64,000 nucleotides of DNA from a bacterium (lineage in GTDB: Bacteria > Desulfobacterota > DSWW01): contig JANQFG010000211.1 in NCBI GenBank assembly GCA_028277985.1, positions 56,621-120,620 on the forward strand. The letters run 5' to 3'. Positions 45,389-54,066 of this stretch are shown here, in pieces. The notes below the pieces were generated by a model. The model was not told the DNA's origin. It ran no database searches and saw only the letters and a list, made by a program, of their open reading frames with translations. The position numbers were made by a program, and so were the translations under genes. Within the stretch, counting starts at the first letter, position 1. Every line of letters begins with the position of its first letter.

Positions 45389-47116
45389 ATGAGAGATCAG
45401 GCTCGAAAGAAGAACAGGAAGAGGCGGGCAGGCACAGGCCACCGAACCGGGAGAAGTCTCCCCAAGCTCTGCGGCGCTGACATCGAGCTCGGGAACTTCA
45501 TCCAGGGATTGGACCTTCCGGGCGGAAGCGGGGGGATCGCGTCCCGGGCGCTCCTGAAGGAGATGCCCGGGGTGGCACCGGCAGGAGTCTATTCCTCGAG
45601 TTCGGGCACCTCTGCCTACTCGACGATGTTCGGCTGGGGAGGGCAGGCAGGCCTTTGGCGGCAGAGCACGGAAGGAGTCACGTCTAGCGGAGGGTGGGCC
45701 TCCCAGGATTGGGGGCGGAAGTACATGGCCGACAATGGCGCGTGTACTTACATAGATCTGGATCACCTGGAAGTGTGCCTGCCCGAAGTCCTGAGCGCCT
45801 GGGATCACGTGGCCTGCTGGCACGCCATGCTGCGATTGGTCAACGAGGCGCGGATGCTCGCCAACGAGAAAATCTCCGAGGACACGAAGATTCAGGTTCT
45901 TGCCAACAACAGCGACGGCCTGGGCCATTCCTACGGAAGCCACACGAACTTTCTCATCACCCGCGAATCCTACAACAACATCTTTCAGCGCAAGCTCCAC
46001 CAGATGCTGTTCCTCGCGAGTTACCTGACGAGCAGCATCGTGTTCACCGGGGCCGGCAAGGTAGGCAGCGAGAACGGAAGGAAGAGCGTGCCGTATCAGG
46101 TCGCTCAACGGGCGGACTTCTTCGAGACCCTGACGGGTCCGCAAACCACCTTCAACAGGCCGATCGTCAACAGCAGGGACGAGGCGCTCTGCGGGAGTTC
46201 CGGCAGATGTTCGGACGAAATGGCACGTCTGCACGTGATCTTCTTCGACAACACACTGTGTCACGTCTCGAGCCTTCTCAAGATCGGTGTGACGCAAGTC
46301 ATTCTCACCATGATCGAGCAGGATCATCTGGTCTCGCAGCTCATCCTGGAAGACCCCGTGGAGACTGTCGTCAAATGGAGCCATGACCCAAGCCTGAGGG
46401 CAAGGGGCCGTTGTGTCTCGGGGTCCTCTTACACGGCCGTGGAGCTCCAACTCCAGTTTCTGGAGAGAGCGCGAAGGTTTGTGGACGAGGGCAGGGCGGA
46501 CGGAGTTGTTCCGCGGTCCCGAGAGATCGTCGACATCTGGGAAGAGACGCTGCACAAGTTGAAGGAGCAGGATTTCGAGAGCCTTGCGTCACGGCTGGAC
46601 TGGGTCTTGAAACAGAAGATACTCGAACGGGCCATGAGCAAATACCCGGAGTTGACGTGGGATTCGCCACAGATGAAGTTCCTGGATCTCATCTACTCCA
46701 GCCTCGATCCCGAGGAAGGTTTGTACTGGTCCTTTCAGAGGAACGGCGAAGTGGAGAGAGTCGTTACGGATGAGGAGATCGACCGCTTCGTCCGCGAACC
46801 GCCGGACGACACGAGAGCGTGGCTGCGGGCCATGATCCTGCGTCACACAGAGGGAGAGCTTGGCGGCGAGATCCATGGAATCGACTGGGACTCCATCCGT
46901 TTCCGGATTCCCCGACACCCGCACGAGTCGTGGACCACCTACAGCTACCTCACGATGAGGATGCCGGACCCCCTGCAATTCACTCGAAGGCAGTGCGAGG
47001 CCGTGCTCGAGGCAGCCCCTTCCATTCGGGCGGCCCTGGAATCGCTCGGCCTGGAAGAAACGGACTACAGCGGCAGGCCCAAAGAACAGAAACATGTCTA
47101 CCTTTACAAACACTGA
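45389..47116 (+). CDS. dop: Dop-like (depupylase/deamidase) member of the Pup ligase family
   Basis: 575 residues from ATG 45389. It is a carboxylate-amine ligase-like protein of the PafA/Dop group. Marks: CGADIELGNF (first acidic residue Asp where Dop/PafA have Glu), ACTYIDLDHLEVCLPE with the expected catalytic Asp123, NNSDGLGHSYGSHTNFLITR, FTGAGKVGSENG, YQVAQRADFFETLTGPQTTF, and RPIVNSRDEAL. The NNxDGxGxSYGxHxN and QRADF stretches and the long insert favour Dop over PafA. Dop removes Pup from lysines and deamidates GGQ ends; the Pup-like protein here already ends GGE, so depupylation is the more likely task. The basic N-terminal extension (RDQARKKNRKRRAG) is unusual. Ends 16 nt before the Pup-like ATG. 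Confidence 0.85.
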   Translation: MRDQARKKNRKRRAGTGHRTGRSLPKLCGADIELGNFIQGLDLPGGSGGIASRALLKEMPGVAPAGVYSSSSGTSAYSTMFGWGGQAGLWRQSTEGVTSSGGWASQDWGRKYMADNGACTYIDLDHLEVCLPEVLSAWDHVACWHAMLRLVNEARMLANEKISEDTKIQVLANNSDGLGHSYGSHTNFLITRESYNNIFQRKLHQMLFLASYLTSSIVFTGAGKVGSENGRKSVPYQVAQRADFFETLTGPQTTFNRPIVNSRDEALCGSSGRCSDEMARLHVIFFDNTLCHVSSLLKIGVTQVILTMIEQDHLVSQLILEDPVETVVKWSHDPSLRARGRCVSGSSYTAVELQLQFLERARRFVDEGRADGVVPRSREIVDIWEETLHKLKEQDFESLASRLDWVLKQKILERAMSKYPELTWDSPQMKFLDLIYSSLDPEEGLYWSFQRNGEVERVVTDEEIDRFVREPPDDTRAWLRAMILRHTEGELGGEIHGIDWDSIRFRIPRHPHESWTTYSYLTMRMPDPLQFTRRQCEAVLEAAPSIRAALESLGLEETDYSGRPKEQKHVYLYKH

Positions 47117-47132
47117 AGAAGAGGAGACGACC

Positions 47133-47336
47133 ATGGCCCAGAGAACACGAGACAGAGACGAATTGCTGCTGCCCAGGGACGGGGCCGGTGACGGAGCCCC
47201 GGATGGAACGCATCTGCAGGAAAGGCGGAGCGAGGGTGAGAGTCTGCTCAATGCGGGTGACGATGCGATCAGGAAGGCCCTTTCCGGAAACAGCCGGGAT
47301 TTTCTCATGCACAGCAGGCAGAGGGGCGGAGAGTAG
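47133..47336 (+). CDS. Pup/UBact-like protein modifier ending GGE
   Basis: 67 residues from ATG 47133 (GAGGAG upstream; an in-frame ATG 47094 lies inside the Dop-like gene). Composition is that of Pup: disordered, charged, no cysteine (MAQRTRDRDELLLPRDGAGD start), a helical C-terminal half (AGDDAIRKALSGNSRDFLM) and terminal RQRGGE. Pup and the Gram-negative Pup-like 'UBact' proteins end in GGE/GGQ or similar and are joined by their C-terminal Glu to target lysines. With Glu already present no deamidation is needed. Neighbours are the Dop-like gene and, 3 nt later, the PafA-like ligase gene. Identification rests on context and C-terminus, since Pups have low sequence conservation. Confidence 0.85.
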   Translation: MAQRTRDRDELLLPRDGAGDGAPDGTHLQERRSEGESLLNAGDDAIRKALSGNSRDFLMHSRQRGGE

Positions 47337-47339
47337 CCT

Positions 47340-48956
47340 ATGCGGGAGCGAATGCTTGGGCTGGAAACCGAGTACGCCCTGACGGTCATCGACCGAAAGG
47401 GCCGGGGGGTCACCAACGAAAAGATGGTGCAGCGCCTCTTCAAGCGGGCGCGCACCCGGTTCCCCCACATCGTCGCCATGAATCACAAGGGGGTCTTCCT
47501 GCCGAACGGATCGCTGCTCTATCTGGACTGCGGGCTCCATGTCGAGTTCGCAACCCCCGAATGCCTGGACCCGATCGATGTGGTCCGCTATCAGGCCGCC
47601 GGAGACCGGATACTGGGTGACCTGGTGAGCGAGCTTGCGGCAAAGGAATGGGGCGTCTCGGAGGCGATCTTCTCGAAATGCAACGTGGATTACGCGCACA
47701 ACTCCCAGACCACCTGGGGCTGCCATGAATCCTACCTGCACCGCGGAGACCCGGCGGTGTTTCCGGAGCAGATCATTCCTCACCTTGTCAGCCGCATCGT
47801 ATATTCCGGGGCCGGAGGGTGGAACTCTGTCTCGCCGGACCTCGAGTTCTTGCTTTCTCCGCGGGTCGTACACCTGGTGATGGATGTATCCCACGACAGC
47901 ACGCATTCCAGGGGGTTGTTCCACACGAAAGACGAGCCGTTGGCAGGCTTGGGGTACCACCGCTTGCATCTGCTCTGTGGCGAAAGCGTCTGTTCCGAGA
48001 CTGCGTCCTGGTTGAAGCTGGGCACGACCGCGCTGGTTGTTGCTCTGATCGAAGCCGGCCGGAAGCCGGGCCAGGCGGTCATGCCGAAGAACGCCCTCGA
48101 GGCAATGAGGACGTTCTCCAGCGACCCGGAGTGCAAGGCGGTCGTGCAAGGTAAGAGGGGAAGGTCGTTCACGGCAATCGAGATGCAGCGACACTACCTC
48201 GCCCAGGTGCAGGCCCACCTCGGGGCCCCCTTCATGCCGCCGTGGGCCGAAGCCGTATGCCGCAAATGGGAGGAAACGCTTGACAGACTGGAACAAGGCG
48301 GCCCCGAGGCCATGCAGGGCACTCTGGATTGGGCCATGAAGCTCGCGCTCTTCAAAGACCACGCCCGCCGTGCCGGTTTCGATTGGGATCGGATCGCCTC
48401 CTGGAACCATGTGCTCGGAAGGCTGCGTCGAGTGCTCGATGACAGCGGATGCGGTGGGCTCGAGATGCCCGCCAAGATCGAAATCACCTTCGGTACCGCC
48501 AAGCCGGTCCTGGAGGAAATCTCCAATCTCGCGCCCTTCATGAAACAGAACGGTCTCGAGTGGGACGTGTTGCCGCAGTTCCTGCTGATGCGTGACCAGC
48601 TTTTCGAGGCGGACTTCCGATTCAGTCAGATCGGCAAGACGAGTATCTTTGCTTCACTCGACCGCATGGGCTTGCTGGACCACCGACTTCTTGACGACGG
48701 AAAGATCGAAGAGGCCCTCGAGCAACCGCCTCAGGGCGGCAGGGCCCATCTGCGGGGGCAGGTAGTCAGCCGGTTGGCGGGCGGGCCCCCGACGTGTCGT
48801 TGTGACTGGTCAATGGTATTCGACTCGGCATCGGGGAATTCGCTGGACCTTTCGGATCCGTTCGTAAACGAAGAGCGCTGGTCACCCGCCCCTGCAAGAA
48901 GGCGGAGGCGGGCGGCCGCGTCGGCAATCCGGGTTCGCGAGGATCCGCCCTTCTGA
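47340..48956 (+). CDS. pafA: PafA-like Pup ligase
   Basis: 538 residues. It opens MRERMLGLETEYALTV (E-x-E Mg-binding glutamates of PafA/Dop) and has NGSLLYLDCGLHVEFATPE with Asp63 at the position of the catalytic Asp64 of actinobacterial PafA. It continues with KCNVDYAHNSQTTWGCHESY, VSRIVYSGAGGW and SHDSTHSRGLFHTKDEPL. It would phosphorylate the Pup C-terminal glutamate and attach it to substrate lysines. ATG 47340 is 3 nt after the Pup-like stop. The C-terminal ~60 residues (CRCDWSM ... PAPARRRRRAAAS) are basic and may be disordered; PafA is usually nearer 450-480 aa. Last gene of the operon; the next gene converges after 10 nt. Confidence 0.9.
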   Translation: MRERMLGLETEYALTVIDRKGRGVTNEKMVQRLFKRARTRFPHIVAMNHKGVFLPNGSLLYLDCGLHVEFATPECLDPIDVVRYQAAGDRILGDLVSELAAKEWGVSEAIFSKCNVDYAHNSQTTWGCHESYLHRGDPAVFPEQIIPHLVSRIVYSGAGGWNSVSPDLEFLLSPRVVHLVMDVSHDSTHSRGLFHTKDEPLAGLGYHRLHLLCGESVCSETASWLKLGTTALVVALIEAGRKPGQAVMPKNALEAMRTFSSDPECKAVVQGKRGRSFTAIEMQRHYLAQVQAHLGAPFMPPWAEAVCRKWEETLDRLEQGGPEAMQGTLDWAMKLALFKDHARRAGFDWDRIASWNHVLGRLRRVLDDSGCGGLEMPAKIEITFGTAKPVLEEISNLAPFMKQNGLEWDVLPQFLLMRDQLFEADFRFSQIGKTSIFASLDRMGLLDHRLLDDGKIEEALEQPPQGGRAHLRGQVVSRLAGGPPTCRCDWSMVFDSASGNSLDLSDPFVNEERWSPAPARRRRRAAASAIRVREDPPF

Positions 48957-48966
48957 GAAGGGTGTA

Positions 48967-50832
48967 CTACCTGTTTCGTCGTAGGCCTCGGACAAGAAGA
49001 GCCGCGCCCGCGGGCAGCAGGAAATACCAGATGTGCCTCGAAACGCCGGAGGGCGAATACTCTCGACGGGACTCCCGGGTGGAGGCATCCGCGGTTGCGC
49101 TGCAGGACCCCGGGATGCAGCCCGGATCCTGGTCATCCGTCAGGCCGTCGCAATCATCGTCGATTCCGTTGGTGCAGTTCTCCGGTGCACCGGGGTTAAC
49201 GTCGGGATTGGCTTCATTGCAGTCGTCGAGGTAGCGGTGAGGGCAGGACGGATCTCCCGGGCTTCCCCAGCCGTCCCCATCGTTGTCGATGCAGGGCACG
49301 ATCTCATCCGCGCCCATATCCGGGTTCAGGTCTCGCCACTCGCCGTCGAAGTCATCGGCAGGCAGTCCCGCCGCACCCGGGTCACCCGTGTTCTGGCAAG
49401 GGCCCTCGGTGATGTGGTAGTCATCATCCGACGTGCCGAAGAGGTTGTCCGACCCGTTCGGGTCGATGAAACCCGGATCCGTGCTGATGTTCCCCTGGCC
49501 CGGGTCGCCGTCCTCGATGTTCGAATACGTGCTCGTCACGTTCAGCAGGTCGTCCGCGCCCGTCCCGGCGGCCCAATCGCCCACAATGCAGTTCGTGACT
49601 GCGACCCAGGGTGGACCGGATGCACTTTCCTCGATTCCGACGGCTCCGCTGTCGACCACGGTGTTGTTCACGATGTCGATCTGACCCCCCGGCACCGAAG
49701 TCTCGACTTCTATGCCGTGAGAAGCGTTGCTTGCGATGATGTTGTTCGTAACCCGTGCAGCGGCATCCGCATGCCTCCCCCCCAGGTAGAGCCCGGCTCC
49801 AAAAGAAGGGGCTCCGCGATTGTTGAGGATGAGGTTTCTGTGAATCAGAAAAGGCGTGCTCCCCGCGAAGTTGTTGATCAGGATTCCGTACGCCTGATCA
49901 CCCACATGATCGAAGAGGACATTGTCCGTGATCGCACCCGTGAGAGGGACAGGGTCGTCAAAAGAATCGATCGATATACCCTTGCAGGAATAGGATGCAG
50001 GCCCGCAGTTTCCATGGATGACGTTGCCCACGATCACCACATCGATGCTGGTGGGCGTGTCGTCGGGGCGGATCTCCACCCCGATGCCTCGTTCGGACGA
50101 GCCGAGGATGTTGCCGTAATTTCCGTGTATGGCATTGTCTCTGATCGTGAGGGTTGCCGAGTTCCCCACAAACAGGAGCCCTTCGAAGGCATTGTCCGCG
50201 ATCGTACTCTCCGTGACAGAGAGGCTGCCGTTCCCGCTGAAGTACACCCCTGCGCTCAACGGTCCTTGATCCATCCGGTTGTCGATGATCTGGCTTGCCG
50301 TCAGTGTGAGATCCAGGTTGCCGTCTTCAAAGCCGAAGGCCGCGATGCCTCCTTCGGCATTGTCCCGCACGATCAGGTTGTTCAGTTCTGCGTTGATCGT
50401 CCCGCCAAACAAGGCGGCCAGGGCTATGCCGCTGCCCACGAGTGCATCTTCGCCTCGGTAACCGTTACGAACCGTGAGGTCCTCAATCGTCAGCGTGACA
50501 GGGAGGATGAACTGCCAGAGCTGAATGACTTCCGAGAGGCCCTGTCCGTCGATGATACACCCGGCAGGATTCCCGGAGGCACCTTTGAGAGTGACGGCGT
50601 TGACGGAAGGCCAGAGGATGTTCTCGCTGCAGGTTCCGTCCGCTACCTCCACGGTGTCCCCGTGCCCGCAGACATCCATGGCGGTTTGGATCTTGTTGAA
50701 GGGATTTCCGACCGTGCCCGCTCCCGGGCCGGGGGCGCCACAGTCCACGTGCCAGATGGTGGCAGCCATTGCAGGGCAAAGCCAGAGTACGAAGGCAGTG
50801 GTGGCGGCAAAGACGGACAGGAGGTTTCTCAT
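48967..50832 (-). CDS. Secreted right-handed beta-helix protein with MopE-type motif and C-terminal sorting signal
   Basis: 621 residues, signal peptide NLLSVFAATTAFVLWLCPAM. The central part is a right-handed beta-helix (choice-of-anchor/NosD-like; repeats such as NNIIASNASHGIEVE and NNTVVDSGAVGIEES), opening with IWHVDCGAPGPGAGTVGNPF typical of polymorphic outer-membrane or pectin-lyase-like proteins. The C-terminal part has a calcium/metal-type CIDNDGDGWGSPGDPSC and the MopE motif NGIDDDCDGLTDDQDPGC. It ends with SCSATADASTRESRR, a hydrophobic segment HIWYFLLPAGAALLV and RGLRRNR, the same Cys-x-AST-hydrophobic-LRR tail as the gene at 35798. Probably exported and anchored. GGAG lies 9 nt before the ATG. 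It converges with the tagging operon. Confidence 0.88.
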   Translation of the reverse strand: MRNLLSVFAATTAFVLWLCPAMAATIWHVDCGAPGPGAGTVGNPFNKIQTAMDVCGHGDTVEVADGTCSENILWPSVNAVTLKGASGNPAGCIIDGQGLSEVIQLWQFILPVTLTIEDLTVRNGYRGEDALVGSGIALAALFGGTINAELNNLIVRDNAEGGIAAFGFEDGNLDLTLTASQIIDNRMDQGPLSAGVYFSGNGSLSVTESTIADNAFEGLLFVGNSATLTIRDNAIHGNYGNILGSSERGIGVEIRPDDTPTSIDVVIVGNVIHGNCGPASYSCKGISIDSFDDPVPLTGAITDNVLFDHVGDQAYGILINNFAGSTPFLIHRNLILNNRGAPSFGAGLYLGGRHADAAARVTNNIIASNASHGIEVETSVPGGQIDIVNNTVVDSGAVGIEESASGPPWVAVTNCIVGDWAAGTGADDLLNVTSTYSNIEDGDPGQGNISTDPGFIDPNGSDNLFGTSDDDYHITEGPCQNTGDPGAAGLPADDFDGEWRDLNPDMGADEIVPCIDNDGDGWGSPGDPSCPHRYLDDCNEANPDVNPGAPENCTNGIDDDCDGLTDDQDPGCIPGSCSATADASTRESRREYSPSGVSRHIWYFLLPAGAALLVRGLRRNR

Positions 50833-50981
50833 GGTATTTCGCTCCGGCTGTCGTCAAACGACCCGCGCCTTTCGATCGAAATCGATCGCGCATCTCTCCA
50901 AAGGGCGAAACGATAGGCATTATTCTATCATATGAGGGATTGTTCTAGAAGGAATATTTCGTCGTTCCGTCCTGCGGCCAT

Positions 50982-51707
50982 TCAGCGGCACTCCTTCCTG
51001 TGGTCTCCGTGCCGAAAAATCCGGGCGGCCGCATCGAAGGGCTCGTTCAGTTCCGGAAACCGCGATGCGCATGCGTCGGTAATGGCCAGCTTTCCCGCCG
51101 TGTCGGGGGGCAGGTGCTCGGGAATGTACCACTCGATCTCCCGTTCCGCCGCTCCGGGTGTTCCGGCACATGGGTAGGCGTCCTTCAGCACCACCCCACC
51201 GACGCTGCGCAGGGCACTGAGCAGCGCGACGGCCTCCTTGCCGGACAGTGTCGCACTACACGTCTTTCCGTTTGCGACCGCTGTATAGCGGCGAGAGTTC
51301 CAGTCCGCTTCCAGCCTTTGGAACGGTGCACCGGCGTCCACCAACGTCACCCTGAAGGCGTTCAGTTCGGTGTAGGCCTTTTCCAGGAACGCGGCCGACT
51401 CGGACCGCGACGCAAGATGCGCGTTGCCGAGGAGGACGGCTAGTACGGCGCCGACGACGCCCACGGGCAGCACAATGCCGAGAAGCCGGCCGGGTGAGAG
51501 ATATATGGATAGGACGAACGCCGCCAGCCCCGAGATGCCGGCCCCGAGGAGGCCGTAACCCAGAGCGATCGCCGGCCCGGCGAGTCCGCTGCCGGGCGGC
51601 ACGAAGACTCGGCCACCCACCCACGTTCCGACCACCAGCCCGCAGATCATGAGCGAGACAACGAAGATGACGCCCAGGACGATGCGTTTGCGTCTTGTCA
51701 TGCCCAT
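50982..51707 (-). CDS. Membrane protein of unknown function
   Basis: 241 residues with three N-terminal hydrophobic segments (IVLGVIFVVSLMICGLVVGT; GPAIALGYGLLGAGISGLAA; LGIVLPVGVVGAVLAVLLG) and a soluble C-terminal domain of ~140 residues. The soluble part has four cysteines (KTCSATLSG, YPCAGTP, DACASRF, RKECR), probably two disulfides, so it is likely periplasmic. A second in-frame ATG (51701) is possible. It is divergent from the VWA-domain gene across 163 nt. No family recognised. Confidence 0.65.
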   Translation of the reverse strand: MGMTRRKRIVLGVIFVVSLMICGLVVGTWVGGRVFVPPGSGLAGPAIALGYGLLGAGISGLAAFVLSIYLSPGRLLGIVLPVGVVGAVLAVLLGNAHLASRSESAAFLEKAYTELNAFRVTLVDAGAPFQRLEADWNSRRYTAVANGKTCSATLSGKEAVALLSALRSVGGVVLKDAYPCAGTPGAAEREIEWYIPEHLPPDTAGKLAITDACASRFPELNEPFDAAARIFRHGDHRKECR

Positions 51708-51870
51708 TTACCCCACGGCTCGCTGACAACCGCCAAGAAGAACGCCCGGCCGACTCCGTTTGGACGGGATGTTCCGAGCAAAGGATTCAGTGGAATCAGA
51801 TGCTCGGAACCTTTCGGCCCGGCTCGTGCATCCCTTAGAGGATTCGAAGAACATCCGGGAGGGCTAGGTC

Positions 51871-54021
51871 ATGAGTCGACGTGCTCGGAATCTGCTGTCG
51901 TGTGCGGCGGTCTGCGTTCTGGCCTTTGCTGCTGCCACGCCCCTTGGCGCGGCGGATGCAGAGGGCCCGGAAGACACGATCCTGGTCATGGACGCTTCGG
52001 GCTCCATGTGGGGCCAGATCGACGGGGTGAACAAGATCGTCATCGCCAAGGAAGTGATGGAGGCCTTGATCCGTTCCATCCCGGAAGAGCGGAAGCTGGG
52101 CCTTGTGGCCTACGGGCATCGCCGGAAAGGGGACTGCAAAGACATCGAGACGCTGGCCCAGGTGGGTGCGGATCGTGACGAGCTGATCTCGGCGGTGCGA
52201 GCACTCAGCCCCCGCGGCAAGACACCCCTTTCCGCTTCTGTCAAACACGCGGCAGAGCATTTGAACTACACAAAGATGAAGACAACGATCATTCTGGTCT
52301 CCGACGGCAAGGAGACCTGCGACTACGACCCGTGCGAGCTGGGCAGACTTCTCGAAGAAAAGGGCCTGGACTTCACGGTTCACGTGGTCGGTTTCGACGT
52401 GACCATCGAGGAGCGAAAGGGCCTTGAGTGTCTGGCGCAGGAAACCGGAGGAAAGTTCCTTGCTGCCGACAACGCCGAAGAGCTCAACGCTGCGCTGCTT
52501 CAGGTTGCTGCCGTCCGTGAGCCCCAGACCTCCACTCCTGTGCCGAGCAAGCTGGTGCTCAAGGCTACGATATTGCCCGGTGGCCCGCAAATCAACGACA
52601 AGCTCACCTGGACGGTTGTCCGCAAATCGGATGGAGCCCCGGCCTTCACCGAAGGAGATGCTGGGATTGCGGAGACCGAGCTCCCTGCAGGGGAGTATGG
52701 AGTCTCTGCCGTCTGGACGGGCTGGGACGAGGGAGGCGAGAAGAAGGGATCCAAGCAGATCGTCCTCAACGAGCAGCAGGTGCACGTCGTCACGGTTCCG
52801 ATCGACCTGGGCCTTCCCGTGTCGCTGGATGCTCCTGCCGCGGTGATGGAGGCGGAACCCGTGCAGGTCACCTGGTCCGGCCCGGACCAGCTTGGCGCGC
52901 AGGTCGTCATTGCCGAGTTGGACTCCGGCCCGATGGATAAGATCTTCTTCTTTCCCTCTGTGAAAGCGCGTGCCGACCACGAGCGCCGGGCAAAGGGAGA
53001 GAACCTCGACACCGACGGGGACGGTGATTTCGATGACTTTGACAAGGCAAGGGCACTGCTCTCAACCCCACCGATTCCGGGGCGGTACGAGCTGAGATAC
53101 GTGCTTCGCCGTCCGAATGTGATCCTTGCCCGCCGTCCGATCGAACTGACTCCGCGCGAGATCACGCTGGAAGTCCCTGAGCAGGTGCCGGTTTCAACCC
53201 AGATAAAAATCAGCTGCAAAGGCCCTGCAGCGCCGGGTGACCTCGTCACGCTCTTGCCGAAGGGAGACAAGCGGAAATACGACAACGCCCACTACTCCGC
53301 ATTGAAACCCGATGGGACAGCCACGCTGTGGACCCCTGCAGAGGCTGGAGAATACCAGGTCCGCTACGTGCTGGCCTCCGCATATAACTCGAACAGCGAC
53401 TACCAGTATCGCGTAAAGGTCGCGGCGGACATCACCGTGACGGCCGTGTCGGCCGGCCTCGCAGCTCCGGACACCGCCATCGGCGGGTCAACCATTTCTG
53501 TGGATTGGGAGGGACCCGAAGGGTGGACGGACGACGGTATTTCGATCGTCCTTCCTGGTGCGGAAGGGTTCAACCGTGACGCCCGGGCATCGGTTGCAGG
53601 TTACAAGGGTGAGCGGATCGACCCGGTCGAGATCCGTGTCCCTGCGATACCCGGTGACTACGAGGTCGTCTATGTGGTCAACCCGGGCAAGAAGGTCATT
53701 GCTCGTCGGCCGATCAGGATTACGGAGGCGATGGCCACCGTGAGCGCACCGGAATCGGTCAAGGCAGGAGAGGATTTCGTGGTGACCTATTCGGGCCATG
53801 GATTTGGCGGCGACCGGGTTGTGATCGCACCGGCCGACGTCCCGGACCAGAAGATGTGGGGCTACACCTCCAACTACGGGTTTTCGGCGGCCCCGGACGG
53901 GTCTCAGGGAACGATCGCGGGGCGTCTGACGGCCGGCAAGCCGGGCGAGTACGAGGTGCGCTACGTGACCGGCCTCCAGCACCAGGTCCTGGCCCGCTGC
54001 AAATTGACCGTGACGGAGTAA
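51871..54021 (+). CDS. Secreted von Willebrand A-domain protein with C-terminal Ig-like repeats
   Basis: 716 residues with a signal peptide (LLSCAAVCVLAFAAATPLGA). Residues ~35-215 are a VWA domain with an intact MIDAS: DASGSM near residue 41, the T in GKTPLS and the D in VSDGKETCD. This is of the YfbK/Ca-activated-channel-like type that often sits in the periplasm. After a linker, four related Ig-like segments follow, with phrases such as PGRYELRYVLRRPNVILARR, GEYQVRYVLAS, PGDYEVVYVVNPGKKVIARR and PGEYEVRYVTGLQHQVLARC. They carry a DTDGDGDFDDFDKA calcium-type loop in one. Likely binds a protein partner through a bound metal. RBS GGAGGG precedes the ATG; function unknown. Confidence 0.88.
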   Translation: MSRRARNLLSCAAVCVLAFAAATPLGAADAEGPEDTILVMDASGSMWGQIDGVNKIVIAKEVMEALIRSIPEERKLGLVAYGHRRKGDCKDIETLAQVGADRDELISAVRALSPRGKTPLSASVKHAAEHLNYTKMKTTIILVSDGKETCDYDPCELGRLLEEKGLDFTVHVVGFDVTIEERKGLECLAQETGGKFLAADNAEELNAALLQVAAVREPQTSTPVPSKLVLKATILPGGPQINDKLTWTVVRKSDGAPAFTEGDAGIAETELPAGEYGVSAVWTGWDEGGEKKGSKQIVLNEQQVHVVTVPIDLGLPVSLDAPAAVMEAEPVQVTWSGPDQLGAQVVIAELDSGPMDKIFFFPSVKARADHERRAKGENLDTDGDGDFDDFDKARALLSTPPIPGRYELRYVLRRPNVILARRPIELTPREITLEVPEQVPVSTQIKISCKGPAAPGDLVTLLPKGDKRKYDNAHYSALKPDGTATLWTPAEAGEYQVRYVLASAYNSNSDYQYRVKVAADITVTAVSAGLAAPDTAIGGSTISVDWEGPEGWTDDGISIVLPGAEGFNRDARASVAGYKGERIDPVEIRVPAIPGDYEVVYVVNPGKKVIARRPIRITEAMATVSAPESVKAGEDFVVTYSGHGFGGDRVVIAPADVPDQKMWGYTSNYGFSAAPDGSQGTIAGRLTAGKPGEYEVRYVTGLQHQVLARCKLTVTE

Positions 54022-54066
54022 GGGGCGAGTCAGTCTTTGTGGGCCGGAGTTCTGTTTCGCCCCTTT

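Noticed and set aside
50831..50885. GEMM (cyclic-di-GMP) riboswitch-like string in the leader of the 48967 gene
   Set aside because: A GAAAGGC...GGGTC...GACAGCCGG string is suggestive, but the GCAAACC and GACGCAAAGC core elements are absent and the RBS falls in it. A covariance-model search would settle it.
49033..50916. 627-codon plus-strand frame opposite the beta-helix gene
   Set aside because: Val/Arg-rich shadow without recognisable motifs; the minus-strand frame has a signal peptide, MopE motif and sorting tail.
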